64,000 nt of DNA, from the NCBI GenBank assembly GCA_024508855.1, contig JANINJ010000087.1:35325-99324 (forward strand), read 5' to 3'. The DNA is from Xanthobacteraceae bacterium. Lineage in GTDB: Bacteria > Pseudomonadota > Alphaproteobacteria > Rhizobiales > Xanthobacteraceae. This document shows, in pieces, positions 8,549-17,213 of the stretch. The position numbers were made by a program, and so were the translations under genes. The notes beneath the pieces are model-generated. The model searched no databases. It was not told where the DNA came from and was given only the letters and a program-made list of their open reading frames with translations. Position 1 is the stretch's first letter, and every line of letters starts with the position of its first letter.

Positions 8549-9766
8549 TTACTTCGCCGGCGTCCAATCGCGTGAATAGACCGGGCTCTTGAGGAATTGA
8601 TCTGCGCCGTAGGTCCAGAACTGGCTCACGGCCGGATAGGTCTTGATCACGACGTTCTGCAGCCTGCCGTCCTTTTTCTCGACCTTGCGGATGGTGATAT
8701 CGAGGATCGGCTGGCCGTACTTGTCGAGCTTCACTGGACCATAAGGGCTTTCAGGAATGTTGACGTTGCGCAGCGCCTTCATGAAGGCTTCCTTGTTCGA
8801 GATGTCGCCCTTGACCTGCTCGAGCGCGTTGTTGAGGAACTGGCAGGCCATGTAAGCGCCGACCGTGTAATAACCGGGATCGGCGCCATAAGCCTTGCGC
8901 ACGGCTTCGACGAACTTCTTGTTGGCAGGTGTGTCGATGGCGGCGCTGTACCAGCCGGACGAGATCACACCGACCGCTTCGCTGCCCATGCGCTTCAGGA
9001 TACCTTCATCCACCGTCGTCATGGCGCCGAGGACAGGCTTCTGCATGCCGTAGTTCTTGTACTCGCTCAGGAACTTGATGCCGTTGCCGCCGGCAAAGGC
9101 TGCAAAAACCGCATCGACGTCCGGGTCGATCTGCGTGATGTAGGTGCCGTATTCAGCGGTATTGAGCGGCGACCACAGCTTCTGGACAATCTTGCCGCCA
9201 TTCTCCTCGAAGGTACGTTGGAAGCTGGCCGCGATTTCATGGCCGAATGCAAAATCGTCGGCGATGATCGCGATCTTCTTGTAGTGCAGATCCTTGGCCG
9301 CGTATTCCCCGAGCGGGTGATGAGCTTGCGCGGACGTTCCAACCGCGCGCACGAACCACGGGTTGAGTTTGCGCTGGGTCAGATCCTCTGCGGCGGCGGA
9401 AGGCGAGATGATGGGCGTCTTGGTCTGGCGGATATAGTCGTCGATCGCCAACGCTTCGAACGCAGCCAGCGGGCCGATCAGCACTTGTGCGCCGTCACGC
9501 TCGACCAGCTCCTGTACTTTTGTCTTGGCGACGGCCGGCTGGCCGGCGGTGTCTGCGGTGATTAGATCGATTTTTCGTCCAGCCATCTCGCCGTGATGCT
9601 CGTCCATGCACAGCTTGAGGCCCTCCTCCATCTGTCGACCACCGGCAGCCAGGGCGCCGGACCGGACAGTCATGAAGCCGACCTTGAGCGGCTCAGCCGC
9701 CTGCGCTGGCGCCAGAGCCAGCGTGGCGAGAACCGTCGTCGACAACAGAATGCGAAAACACAACAT
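8549..9766 (-). CDS. ABC transporter substrate-binding protein, Leu/Ile/Val-binding (type I fold)
   Basis: 405-residue periplasmic receptor, first gene of the operon. A Sec signal peptide covers roughly residues 1-23, with cleavage expected after AQA. The mature part begins with a periplasmic-binding-protein type I strand (LKVGFMTV), and a second lobe contains the KKIAIIADDFAFGHE segment. It delivers substrate to LivHM. The ligand is not predictable from sequence. Co-transcription with a Mo hydroxylase suggests an aromatic or heteroaromatic acid or amide. Confidence 0.93.
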   Translation of the reverse strand: MLCFRILLSTTVLATLALAPAQAAEPLKVGFMTVRSGALAAGGRQMEEGLKLCMDEHHGEMAGRKIDLITADTAGQPAVAKTKVQELVERDGAQVLIGPLAAFEALAIDDYIRQTKTPIISPSAAAEDLTQRKLNPWFVRAVGTSAQAHHPLGEYAAKDLHYKKIAIIADDFAFGHEIAASFQRTFEENGGKIVQKLWSPLNTAEYGTYITQIDPDVDAVFAAFAGGNGIKFLSEYKNYGMQKPVLGAMTTVDEGILKRMGSEAVGVISSGWYSAAIDTPANKKFVEAVRKAYGADPGYYTVGAYMACQFLNNALEQVKGDISNKEAFMKALRNVNIPESPYGPVKLDKYGQPILDITIRKVEKKDGRLQNVVIKTYPAVSQFWTYGADQFLKSPVYSRDWTPAK

Positions 9767-9996
9767 ACCCGCCTCCCCAAAATCTCAGCTTTTGATACAT
9801 CTGATTTTATATTTGTTCAGAATTATAGAATGTCACAGACCTCAGAAAAGAGTCAATCGCCGAAGTCGCGACGGCATATTGTTGTGATTTATTAGTTTAA
9901 ATCAGTGGCGGGACGGTCATGTTGCAGATAATGTTTTGAAGGATTAATCAATTTTGTGATATCTTACGAAAAGAACGAAGGGCTGTTGCGATCAAA
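9767..9996. promoter_or_regulatory. Divergent promoter region with a candidate operator
   Basis: This 230-bp AT-rich gap separates the divergent Liv/Mo-hydroxylase operon and the GntR gene. It must hold both promoters. An inverted repeat TGATTTA-TTAGTT-TAAATCA occupies 9885-9904 and is the best operator candidate for the adjacent GntR protein. This is seen directly; binding is inferred. Confidence 0.45.
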
Positions 9997-10632
9997 ATGC
10001 AGGGACAGCGGATTTACGATTTTTTGAGGCGGGGGATTTTGACCTGCGAGCTGCCACCGGGCCGCGAATTGCGCGAGCAGGAGCTCGCCCAACAGTTCAA
10101 TGTCAGCAAGTCGCCGGTGCGCGAGGCCCTTCAGCACCTCGTCAGCGAAGGGCTTGTGATCGTAATTCCACGCCAGGGTTACCGGGTGTCGCCGGTCTCA
10201 TTGCGCGATGCCAACGAGATCTTTGCGTTTCGCCAGGCGCTCGAATTGGCTTGCCTCGCAGAGGCCGTGAAGAATGCGCCGGATGAGGGCCTGAAAGCGC
10301 TCGACCAGTTTCGTGAATTTCACGGCGATTACGAGAACGAGTTCATCACCTACAATCGGGATTTTCACTGCGCACTGGCGCGCTGTTCCAACAACGGTCG
10401 GATGGCGCGGACCACCTGCGACTTGATCGAGGAGACTGAGCGCCTCGTTCGAATGAGTGTGGCGGCGGTTCGTGGCCCGAATGCGCACAAATTCGTCGAA
10501 GAACATAACGCCATCATTTCCGCGCTTCAGGCGCGAGACTCGCGTGGTGCGGTCAGCCTGCTGAAAGCACACGTTTCTGCGGCGATCAAACGATTCAGCA
10601 CAGCGCTCGAATGGACGGCCATGCAAGCCTAG
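9997..10632 (+). CDS. GntR family transcriptional regulator (FadR/FCD subfamily)
   Basis: 211 residues. The N-terminal winged helix-turn-helix spans about residues 8-70, with the hallmark SPVREALQHLVSEGLV and the wing PRQGYRVSP. The C-terminal all-helical FCD ligand domain contains an acidic/His pattern (NRDFHCALA and the later VEEHNAII) that normally holds a metal and a small organic acid. It is divergent from the Liv/Mo-hydroxylase operon and upstream of an amidohydrolase, so it is the likely local, ligand-responsive repressor of both. Confidence 0.93.
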   Translation: MQGQRIYDFLRRGILTCELPPGRELREQELAQQFNVSKSPVREALQHLVSEGLVIVIPRQGYRVSPVSLRDANEIFAFRQALELACLAEAVKNAPDEGLKALDQFREFHGDYENEFITYNRDFHCALARCSNNGRMARTTCDLIEETERLVRMSVAAVRGPNAHKFVEEHNAIISALQARDSRGAVSLLKAHVSAAIKRFSTALEWTAMQA

Positions 10633-10674
10633 GTCGTCTTTCCACTACGGTCCTCAGAAGAACAGGACGTCTCA

Positions 10675-11742
10675 ATGATCGACCGCAAAAACCGTTATGG
10701 TCTGACCGCCGCCCGTATCCATGACGCCGATGGCCGCGCCCGCCGCCCCTCGACGACGACGATCGACATCCATTCGCACGTTTTCATTCCCGAAGCAGCC
10801 AAGCTTGCCCAGCCGCATGTCGACATCAGCCGTATCTCGCTGGCTTATTTTGCGGATGATGCCACCAAGGCCATCAACGCGGGCCAGGAAAAAGACATCA
10901 ATGAGGTGATGACGACGATCGACCGGCGGTTGGGCGATCTCGACAGGATGGGGATCGACATCCAGGTTGTCGCGCCGGCACCCGGCCAATGTTACTATCA
11001 TCTCGCTCCCAAGATCGCGGAAGAGGCGCATCGTATTGCCAACGACGGCGTCGCGGAATTTTGCGCACGTAAGCCCGACAGGTTTATCGGTCTCGGAGGC
11101 GTGACGCTGCAGGAGCCCGAACTGGCCGTCCGCGAACTCGACTATGTGATGACGCATCTGAAACTGAAGGGCGTTCAGATCCTTACCAATGTCGACGGCA
11201 AGGAGTTATCGGACCCGGCGTATCGGCCTTTCTTTGCGAGAGCCGAACAACTTGGCGCATTTATCATGCTTCATCCCAACGGGTTCACGCAGGGAGAACG
11301 GCTCACGCACTTCTATTTCAACAACGTGATCGGCAATCCGTTCGAAACCACACTGGCGCTGCATAATCTGATTTTCAGCGGCACGCTGGCGCGGTTTCCG
11401 GCTCTCAAGCTGATGGCCGTGCATGGCGGCGGTTATCTGCCGGCTTATTCCGGGCGCATCGATCACGCCTGGGGTGCCCGTCAGGATTCGCATGGCGACT
11501 TGCCTCTGCCTCCGACGACCTACTTGCGCCAAGTCTATTTCGACACCGTTGTGTTCAGCTACCATCAACTCGCGTATCTGCTGGATGTGTTCGGTCCCGA
11601 TCGGATTCTGATGGGCACCGACTATCCCTACGATATGGCCGAATACAATCCGATCGGGCACGTTGCTGGCGTCGCCGGCATGGACGAAACGACATTGGCG
11701 CAGTTGACCGGTGGTAACGCGAGGCGGCTGCTGCAGCTATAG
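10675..11742 (+). CDS. Amidohydrolase-2 family protein (ACMSD-like)
   Basis: 355 residues of the aminocarboxymuconate-semialdehyde-decarboxylase clan (COG2159). Metal ligands are visible: the H-x-H motif in TIDIHSHVF, His in MLHPNG, His in VHGGGY, and the Asp in GTDYPYDM. Members decarboxylate or hydrolyse ring-derived acids. It follows the GntR gene by 42 nt, so the two probably share a transcript. The first 30 residues precede the barrel and may be partly untranslated, but ATG 10675 has an AGAAGAACAGGA-like upstream purine stretch. Confidence 0.9.
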   Translation: MIDRKNRYGLTAARIHDADGRARRPSTTTIDIHSHVFIPEAAKLAQPHVDISRISLAYFADDATKAINAGQEKDINEVMTTIDRRLGDLDRMGIDIQVVAPAPGQCYYHLAPKIAEEAHRIANDGVAEFCARKPDRFIGLGGVTLQEPELAVRELDYVMTHLKLKGVQILTNVDGKELSDPAYRPFFARAEQLGAFIMLHPNGFTQGERLTHFYFNNVIGNPFETTLALHNLIFSGTLARFPALKLMAVHGGGYLPAYSGRIDHAWGARQDSHGDLPLPPTTYLRQVYFDTVVFSYHQLAYLLDVFGPDRILMGTDYPYDMAEYNPIGHVAGVAGMDETTLAQLTGGNARRLLQL

Positions 11743-11880
11743 TTGTGGCAACTCTGGCTTCAGGCGGATGCTTGCGGCTTAGCTGACTCCGTTTTCGCTC
11801 CTGCCCGGCGGCGATCTGCTGACGTGGCTACCTCCATCAGTGCGTCGCGCCTACGCGAACATCGTAGCGTTAGCGATCAT

Positions 11881-12050
11881 CTAGTAGCGGAACGAGAATA
11901 CCCTGCTGAGATAGTCGGTGAGAAGATGACCACGATCTCGCCGATCAGATACGACGTTGAAATCCAGGACCTGTTGTCAACGCCAGTTCCGATGGCACCC
12001 TCGATGTTGAGAAGGGGCGCATTGGTGATCCGGATGTTCGGGATCACCAT
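11881..12050 (-). pseudogene. Relic of a DHA2-type (EmrB/QacA) MFS efflux transporter
   Basis: Read on the minus strand from 12050, the translation VIPNIRITNAPLLNIEGAIG then VDNRSWISTSYLIGEIVVI matches the first membrane segments of EmrB-like 14-TM transporters. In those, the sequence is an 'IVNVALPHIQG...TWVLTSYLI...' pattern. Near 11924 a frame change is needed to continue as LTDYLSRVFSFRY, also a signature of the same family, which then hits TAG at 11881-11883. Only about 55 of roughly 500 codons survive, so this is a decayed fragment. No partner EmrA gene is recognisable. Confidence 0.7.
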
Positions 12051-12564
12051 GACGAGCCGATCATCGCGGTGAGGACGGCGATCGGGGTTGTCAGGCGGTT
12101 TGGATCGGCGACCGGCCGTTCAGATGCGCTACGCGAGATCGGCAGTGCGGATATCGAGGCTGAACTGAGGTTTGAAATGACATGATACTCCCCGACGCTG
12201 GCGTCGAAGTCTACGGCGGCGTTCCGCTGCCTTCCCGGCCGAAATCGAACGACGGGTCCGCATGTGCGCGCCTGCTTCTGTGGGGCTGCCAGCGACAAGC
12301 AACGCAGGGTACTCGATGAGCTCGCCATTCGCGAACAATGACGGCCGTGCATTGTCATCGGCGTTGCACGGACCCCAGCGCGATAGCCGTTGTTGCGTTG
12401 CCGTCTGCGCCGCGGCCATGGCTTTGCGGAATACTCTGATTTGAAATATCGGTGATCCGCATCGTGTCTGATCGGATCGATGATTGTCCGCCAGTTTCTG
12501 GATTTTCGGAAATTTCGCGTCGTGGGTCTTTGGAAGGCATCTATACGGCGGAAACTGCTTTTAT
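12051..12564. other. Non-coding stretch with no recognisable gene
   Basis: About 510 bp between the efflux-pump relic and the first TetR-type operator. Open frames of up to about 100 codons exist on the minus strand. Their translations are Arg/Ser-rich and match no family I know. The stretch may contain further decayed upstream parts of the relic. Confidence 0.5.
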
Positions 12565-12582
12565 GTTGACTAAATGGTCAAC
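12565..12582. promoter_or_regulatory. Operator 1 of 5: GTTGAC-TAAATG-GTCAAC
   Basis: Palindrome with perfect GTTGAC/GTCAAC arms, 125 bp upstream of the cupin gene start. It shares the pattern GTTGACYA-NN-TRGTCAAC with four other sites in the window (14167, 17052, 23272, 23591). All five lie in intergenic DNA. The encoded TetR protein at 21012-21695 is the likely reader. Confidence 0.75.
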
Positions 12583-12706
12583 TAGAAATAGCCTCTGACG
12601 GATACGTCGATGGTAGTTGTCTTGGGCGCGCCAAGACGGCATTTCAGTGTGCGCCCGCTGCTCCTCGTCGATGCAACAGGTTTGCTTGAAGTTACAGGAG
12701 AACTAA

Positions 12707-13237
12707 ATGGCTACGGCAAGGCACGCTCGTCCCAAGGAGCTGGAATCGGCTTCCCTGGAGCAGATCATGGATCGCTACGTCGCGCGTTTCGCCGACCGGC
12801 GCGCGGACTGGGCGGCATTCGAGGATGCGAAGATCGAGGGTTTTAAGCGCGCACAGCACCGGTTCATCGGCGCGGGCGGCTCGGGAAAGCACAACGACGT
12901 CGCGGCGATTCCGCCGGGAAATTTCACGCTTTCGATCATGTTCGTGCCTCCGGGACAAGGCAACGCCGCGCATACCCATGAGGTCGAGGAAGTGTTCTTC
13001 GTCCTGCAGGGGCATCTGGACGTCTTCGTGCAGGACGAGGATGGCCACAAGATCACCAAGCGGCTGGGTCCCTGGGAGTGCATCTCCTGCCCGGCAGGCG
13101 TGATCCACGGATATGAGAACAACAGTCTGGAGCCGGTCTATTTCCAGGTCATGCTGGGCCGTGCCAAACCGGAAACCATGGGCTACGCGGATGACGAACT
13201 TTACAAGCGCCGTGACCAGCATCTGAAGGTTTCGTAG
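12707..13237 (+). CDS. Cupin-domain protein, possible metal-dependent oxygenase or isomerase
   Basis: 176 residues with a single cupin barrel. The metal motif is seen as GNAAHTHEVEEVFFVLQG (two His and a Glu of cupin motif 1) and the second motif in CPAGVIHGYEN. The N-terminal 40 residues are helical and acidic/basic. It stands alone behind operator 1, followed by a hairpin terminator. Single-cupin proteins in catabolic clusters are dioxygenases, isomerases or sensors; the sequence alone does not choose. Start ATG 12707 follows a GGAG ten bases upstream. Confidence 0.88.
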   Translation: MATARHARPKELESASLEQIMDRYVARFADRRADWAAFEDAKIEGFKRAQHRFIGAGGSGKHNDVAAIPPGNFTLSIMFVPPGQGNAAHTHEVEEVFFVLQGHLDVFVQDEDGHKITKRLGPWECISCPAGVIHGYENNSLEPVYFQVMLGRAKPETMGYADDELYKRRDQHLKVS

Positions 13238-13260
13238 CGGCTCGCATATCGCCTACGGAC

Positions 13261-13292
13261 AGTCTCCGGCCGTCGATAAAGGTGCGGAGACT
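13261..13292. terminator. Hairpin terminator between convergent genes
   Basis: An 8-bp perfect stem AGTCTCCG / CGGAGACT with a 16-nt loop, followed on the plus strand by TTCGTTTCG. It lies 23 bp after the cupin stop and before the stop of the convergent aspartate-dehydrogenase-like gene. Confidence 0.5.
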
Positions 13293-13347
13293 TTCGTTTC
13301 GAGTAGGCGCAAAAGATTTCTTCGATGAAGAAATGCGGGCCAGCTGA

Positions 13348-14124
13348 TCACGCAAGAATCAAGCCGGCCCGTTTCTTGATGGTCTGGATCAAGCTGAACG
13401 GCGCCAACACAGATGTCTTCGGATTGGACGGTAACGTCACCGACCTGATCGTGGTGGCGATTTCTCCAAACTTTCCGCGTGCCACAAACGAATGATTGTT
13501 GCCGTTGGCTGAGGGATCGACGATCAGCCGCACCTTCGTCTTCTCAAAGCCAAGGCCGGCCAACGCCAGTGCCGCTACGACATTGGCATTTTGTGGAAAT
13601 TGCAGTGCGGCCGTTCGCGCGTCGCATTCGAGAAATGTCGTGGCTTGCATGACCGAGGCGAGCCCGATCATCTTCTCCGCGGGCGTGCCCTTCCAGGCCG
13701 TGGGCGCCTTCCGGCCTGAATACTCGACGGAATCGAGGCCTGCCTCGCGGGCAGCACCGAGCGCGTCGATGCCGCCGAGCGCGCCGCCGGGGATCAGCAA
13801 GCGGCCTCCGCCATTGGCTGCAGCATTTCGCAACGACCGCTCGAGCGTCGCATCTGCCAAGGCTCCGACCGAGACGACCAGCAGATCGGTCCCGTGACGG
13901 ATAACGGCTTCGCCGGAATCCTTCAGCCCTTGATGACCTGCGCATTCGACCACCAGATCGGGTTGCATCGCCAGCAATGCCTCGACGCTGTCGACAACCG
14001 GAACGGAACATGCCTCGGCCTGCGGGATCGAAAAAACTCCGCACACCTCGATCGTGGCTTCGCTCTTCAAATGCTCAACGACAAAGCTTCCAATCGCTCC
14101 GTAACCGATGACTGCAATCTTCAA
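13348..14124 (-). CDS. nadX: Aspartate dehydrogenase-like NAD(P) oxidoreductase (NadX family)
   Basis: 258 residues from a TTG at 14124 with GGGGA about seven bases upstream; an ATG at 14166 would add 14 residues before the Rossmann strand. The N-terminus reads KIAVIGYGAIGSF (dinucleotide-binding GxGxxG). The middle has LIPGGALGGIDAL, and the C-terminal half has FPQNANVVAALALAG and the catalytic-type His in NGNNHSF. These match L-aspartate dehydrogenase (COG1712), which interconverts oxaloacetate plus ammonia and aspartate. In a catabolic cluster it may act on a related amino or keto acid. It is divergent from the aldehyde dehydrogenase across operator 2. Confidence 0.87.
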   Translation of the reverse strand: MKIAVIGYGAIGSFVVEHLKSEATIEVCGVFSIPQAEACSVPVVDSVEALLAMQPDLVVECAGHQGLKDSGEAVIRHGTDLLVVSVGALADATLERSLRNAAANGGGRLLIPGGALGGIDALGAAREAGLDSVEYSGRKAPTAWKGTPAEKMIGLASVMQATTFLECDARTAALQFPQNANVVAALALAGLGFEKTKVRLIVDPSANGNNHSFVARGKFGEIATTIRSVTLPSNPKTSVLAPFSLIQTIKKRAGLILA

Positions 14125-14161
14125 AGCGCATCCCCAATTCTGTACCAAGCGCTGAACCGCA

Positions 14162-14189
14162 ATCATGTTGACTATGTAGTCAACATGAT
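14162..14189. promoter_or_regulatory. Operator 2 of 5: 28-bp near-perfect palindrome
   Basis: Arms ATCATGTTGACTA and TAGTCAACATGAT are exact reverse complements, separated by TG. The core 14167-14184 matches the other four operators. It lies between the divergent nadX-like and aldehyde dehydrogenase genes, 38 bp upstream of the former and 124 bp from the latter, so one bound dimer could control both. Confidence 0.85.
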
Positions 14190-14313
14190 GTCAAGTTTCG
14201 CTCACCTGCGGTGTGATCTGAATTGCGCTCGCGTTCAGAGCGCGATCTGGCATATGCGTCGGAAGCGCGATCCTGCGGGCAGGTTCGCGGGTTGAATTCA
14301 ATCGGACGGAAAA

Positions 14314-15735
14314 ATGACCACGAGTAATGTCGATACGTCGGCCTTGGCCCCCGCGAAGGACGGAGAGCTTTCCGTCCGTAACCCATGGACCGGCGAGGTC
14401 GCTTTCATCGTTCGCCCCGGCGGCGCGGGTCAAATCGAAAACAGCGTGCGGGCGGCCAAGACGAGCTTCCGGCAATTCATCAAGACACCGGCCCATCAGC
14501 GCGCATCGTGGCTCAATGACGCCGCCGCAGCGATGGAAAAGGTGGTTGCTCAACTCGTCGACATGACGGTTGCCCATATTGGCAAGCCGCGCAAGGCGGC
14601 CGAGATGGAAGTCAAGCGCAGCATCGCCTTTGTCAGAGCCTGCGCGACTCATCTGCACAGCCTCGCCGGCGAAGTTGTACCGATCGACATGGTTCCGGCC
14701 GGCATGGGGCTGTTCGGGTTTACTCGCCGCGTGCCTTACGGCGTTGTAGCCGCCGTCACGCCGTTCAATGCGCCCTCGAATCTCCTGGTGCAGAAACTCG
14801 CTCCGGCCCTGATCACCGGTAATGCCGTCATCATCAAACCCTGTCTCGAAGGCACCGAGATCGCGCAGGCGATTGCCAAGGCATTCGTTGGCGGCGGCCT
14901 GCCGGAAGGTCTGGTTCATGTCGTTCCCGGAGATCGCGAGGAAGCGTTGGGCCTAGCCGCACATCCTGACGTCGACGTCGTCACGCTGACCGGCGGAACC
15001 GCTGCAGGCGATGCGCTGGCGCGCGCAGCGGGCGCGAAACGGTTCGTTGGAGAACTGGGTGGCAATTCGCCGAACATCGTTCTCGCCGATGCCAATATCG
15101 ACGATGCGGTGAAACGCATCGTTCCTTCGTCGTTCGAAGCGAGCGGTCAGCAATGCATCTCGACCCAACGGATCATTGTCGAAGCGCCGGTGTTCGATGC
15201 GTTTCTTTCCCGCTTCATCGCGGCAGCGAAGCAACTCAAAATGGGTGATCCGGGATTATCCGATACCGATCTTGGCCCTGTCGTGTCGGCGCGCGCCGCC
15301 GAACGGATCACGGCGATGATCGGCGACGCACGGAGACGCGGCGCTCGTGTCGAGGTCTGCGGCGAGATCGCCGGTTGCATGATCCCGCCCGTGATCGTGA
15401 TCGAGCCTCCGGCCGGCACCCGTCTGATCCGGGAAGAGGTCTTTGGACCGGTCGTCGTCGTAATGCGCGCCGACAACGTCGATGACGCGATCCGGATCGC
15501 AAACGACTGCGAATTTGGGCTGCAAGGATCATGCTTCACGTCGAGCCTCGCCACGGCGATGCGGATGTCGGAAGAAATCCGTGTCGGTTCGCTCTGGATC
15601 AATGAAGCGAGCCGTTTTCGGCTCGACAATTATCCGTTTGGTGGCGTCGGCCGCTCGGGTGTCGGTCGCGAAGGGCTGCCTTACGCGTTCGAGGAGTACA
15701 CCCAACCGAAATTCACCGGCATCCGCCTTCCCTAG
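14314..15735 (+). CDS. NAD(P)-dependent aldehyde dehydrogenase
   Basis: 473 residues, normal for the ALDH superfamily. It shows the cofactor segment PFNAPSNLLVQKLAPAL, the general base Glu in VGELGGNSPN, the catalytic Cys in SGQQCIS near residue 282, and the EEVFGPV motif. It oxidises an aldehyde to its acid and is closest in style to lactaldehyde/phenylacetaldehyde dehydrogenases; the exact substrate is unknown. It is divergent from the nadX-like gene with operator 2 between them. Confidence 0.93.
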   Translation: MTTSNVDTSALAPAKDGELSVRNPWTGEVAFIVRPGGAGQIENSVRAAKTSFRQFIKTPAHQRASWLNDAAAAMEKVVAQLVDMTVAHIGKPRKAAEMEVKRSIAFVRACATHLHSLAGEVVPIDMVPAGMGLFGFTRRVPYGVVAAVTPFNAPSNLLVQKLAPALITGNAVIIKPCLEGTEIAQAIAKAFVGGGLPEGLVHVVPGDREEALGLAAHPDVDVVTLTGGTAAGDALARAAGAKRFVGELGGNSPNIVLADANIDDAVKRIVPSSFEASGQQCISTQRIIVEAPVFDAFLSRFIAAAKQLKMGDPGLSDTDLGPVVSARAAERITAMIGDARRRGARVEVCGEIAGCMIPPVIVIEPPAGTRLIREEVFGPVVVVMRADNVDDAIRIANDCEFGLQGSCFTSSLATAMRMSEEIRVGSLWINEASRFRLDNYPFGGVGRSGVGREGLPYAFEEYTQPKFTGIRLP

Positions 15736-15740
15736 CGTTG

Positions 15741-15940
15741 CTAACGGCGCGGGTCTGCAATGAAATCGAGGCAGGCGTGGCCGAGAACATCCTCGGCAGT
15801 GTTGAAATGCGCGATGATCGACGTGTGATTATGATCCTTGAGCCAAACGAAGCGTGGCGCATAGCCCTTGGCAGCATACGTGGATCAACGGATCTTCGAA
15901 CTGTGAGCATGCGACGAAGGTCCGCGGAAATTTCAGCGGG
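15741..15940 (-). pseudogene. Relic of an alpha/beta-hydrolase C-terminus
   Basis: On the minus strand the upstream part reads FPRTFVACSQFEDPLIHV. After a frame change near 15880 it continues GYAPRFVWLKDHNHTSIIAH and FNTAEDVLGHACLDFIADP, ending at TAG 15741. This is the acid-to-base region and catalytic-His tail (HNH) of a carboxylesterase-type alpha/beta hydrolase. At least one frameshift and loss of the N-terminal two thirds make it non-functional. It lies between two members of the operator set, so it may be a lost enzyme of the same pathway. Confidence 0.65.
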
Positions 15941-16000
15941 CCTGGTCATGAACCGATCTCGTATTCTGTGCGTCGGGCATGAACCGCGCGGCGTTTGCCT

Positions 16001-16954
16001 TTACAGCTTGAGCAACCGTCTGGCGTTGTCGCCGACCAGTTTGCGTTTGTCGCCGACCGATAGTTGAAGCTCCTTGATCCAGTCCATGCCGTCCTTGTTG
16101 AGGACATAAGGATAGTCCACGGCAAACATGATGCGGTCGATGCCCAGTTCGAGCATGGTGCAGGTCAGTGCAGGGGTAGAGAAAAAGCCGCTGCAGGTAA
16201 CGTGGAAATGCTTGCTGAATTGTTCGCGGAAACCCAAGGTCTCCTGACCGGGACGCGACAAGGCCTGGTTGATGCGCCAGAGCAGGAAAGGCAGAGTCTC
16301 GCCGAAATGCCCGAGGATGATCTGAAGTTTCGGATATTTCTCCAGCGCCCGGCTCAGGATCAGCCGGATTGCGGCCGTGGCCGTTTCGACGGTGAATCCC
16401 CAGGCCGGGCGGATCACGGTCGGAAAATCGCGGGCGTAGTCGTCGTAGTAGTGTTTGGTAACCTCGGCGTGTGGCACCGACGGATGAAGATAGATTGGCA
16501 CATCAAGCTTCTCGGCGACCTCGAAGATCGGCCAGAAGCGCTTGTCGTCGATGAAAAGGCCGTTGGTGAGGCCATGGATCATCGCTCCCTTGAACTTGAG
16601 ATCCTTGACGCAGCGTTCGAGTTCCAGCGCAGCCTTGTCCGGCACGGGGGTCGGAATGGCGGCAAACGCCGCGAAGCGGCCGGGATGCCGGGCGCAGGCC
16701 TCGGCGAGGCGGTCATTGACCCGCTGCGTCAATTCAACCGCGATATCCGGCGGCAGTTTCTGTGCGGCCGGGGCGCCATGAGACAGCACCTGCATGTCGA
16801 TCCCGGCTTCGTCCATCTCGCGGAGCCGGACGTCGCCGATCTCGGTCAGAAGGTCGGACACATGCGACTTGCTCTCGCCAGCCGGAAAGTGCTTCGCCAT
16901 CTCGGGATCCCAGTAATGCTCCTCGATTGCGATGACCGGCGTGTTGTTGAACAT
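16001..16954 (-). CDS. Amidohydrolase-2 family decarboxylase (gamma-resorcylate/2,3-dihydroxybenzoate decarboxylase-like)
   Basis: 317 residues. The first metal motif is IAIEEHYWDPE, the E-x-H variant typical of non-oxidative aromatic acid decarboxylases rather than the H-x-H of hydrolases. Further ligands are in YLHPSVP, ILGHFGE and FAVDYPY. This supports decarboxylation of a hydroxylated aromatic carboxylate, but hydrolase activity cannot be excluded. Start ATG 16954 has AAGGG nine bases upstream. Operator 3 is about 100 bp upstream, shared with the divergent Mo hydroxylase operon. Confidence 0.9.
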   Translation of the reverse strand: MFNNTPVIAIEEHYWDPEMAKHFPAGESKSHVSDLLTEIGDVRLREMDEAGIDMQVLSHGAPAAQKLPPDIAVELTQRVNDRLAEACARHPGRFAAFAAIPTPVPDKAALELERCVKDLKFKGAMIHGLTNGLFIDDKRFWPIFEVAEKLDVPIYLHPSVPHAEVTKHYYDDYARDFPTVIRPAWGFTVETATAAIRLILSRALEKYPKLQIILGHFGETLPFLLWRINQALSRPGQETLGFREQFSKHFHVTCSGFFSTPALTCTMLELGIDRIMFAVDYPYVLNKDGMDWIKELQLSVGDKRKLVGDNARRLLKL

Positions 16955-17050
16955 GGCAGCTACCCTTTTTCGAAATTCCCGGTGCGGCGATCGTCTGCAA
17001 CGAGAGCGCTGCCGTACGACAATTTCAACCTTTGTCCAAACCTATTCGTT

Positions 17051-17070
17051 TGTTGACTAACTAGTCAACA
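17051..17070. promoter_or_regulatory. Operator 3 of 5: TGTTGACTA-AC-TAGTCAACA
   Basis: Nine-base perfect arms around the centre AC. It is in the 259-bp divergent gap between the decarboxylase-like amidohydrolase and the second Mo hydroxylase operon. Confidence 0.85.
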
Positions 17071-17213
17071 TTGGACATAGTTCTGACATGTCGCAGCTTG
17101 GCGGTCGAACGGATGGTTCGGCCGGTCTTGTAAACCAGCACTGCCGCGGCTTTCTATTTTCGTCACGTGATGAAGACCGTAAGTCGATGCATCACATATT
17201 GGTGGGAGACAGG

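Noticed and set aside
12044..12540. Minus-strand open frames of about 60-100 codons
   Set aside because: Arg/Ser-rich translations with no family match and overlapping frames; at most remnants, not genes.
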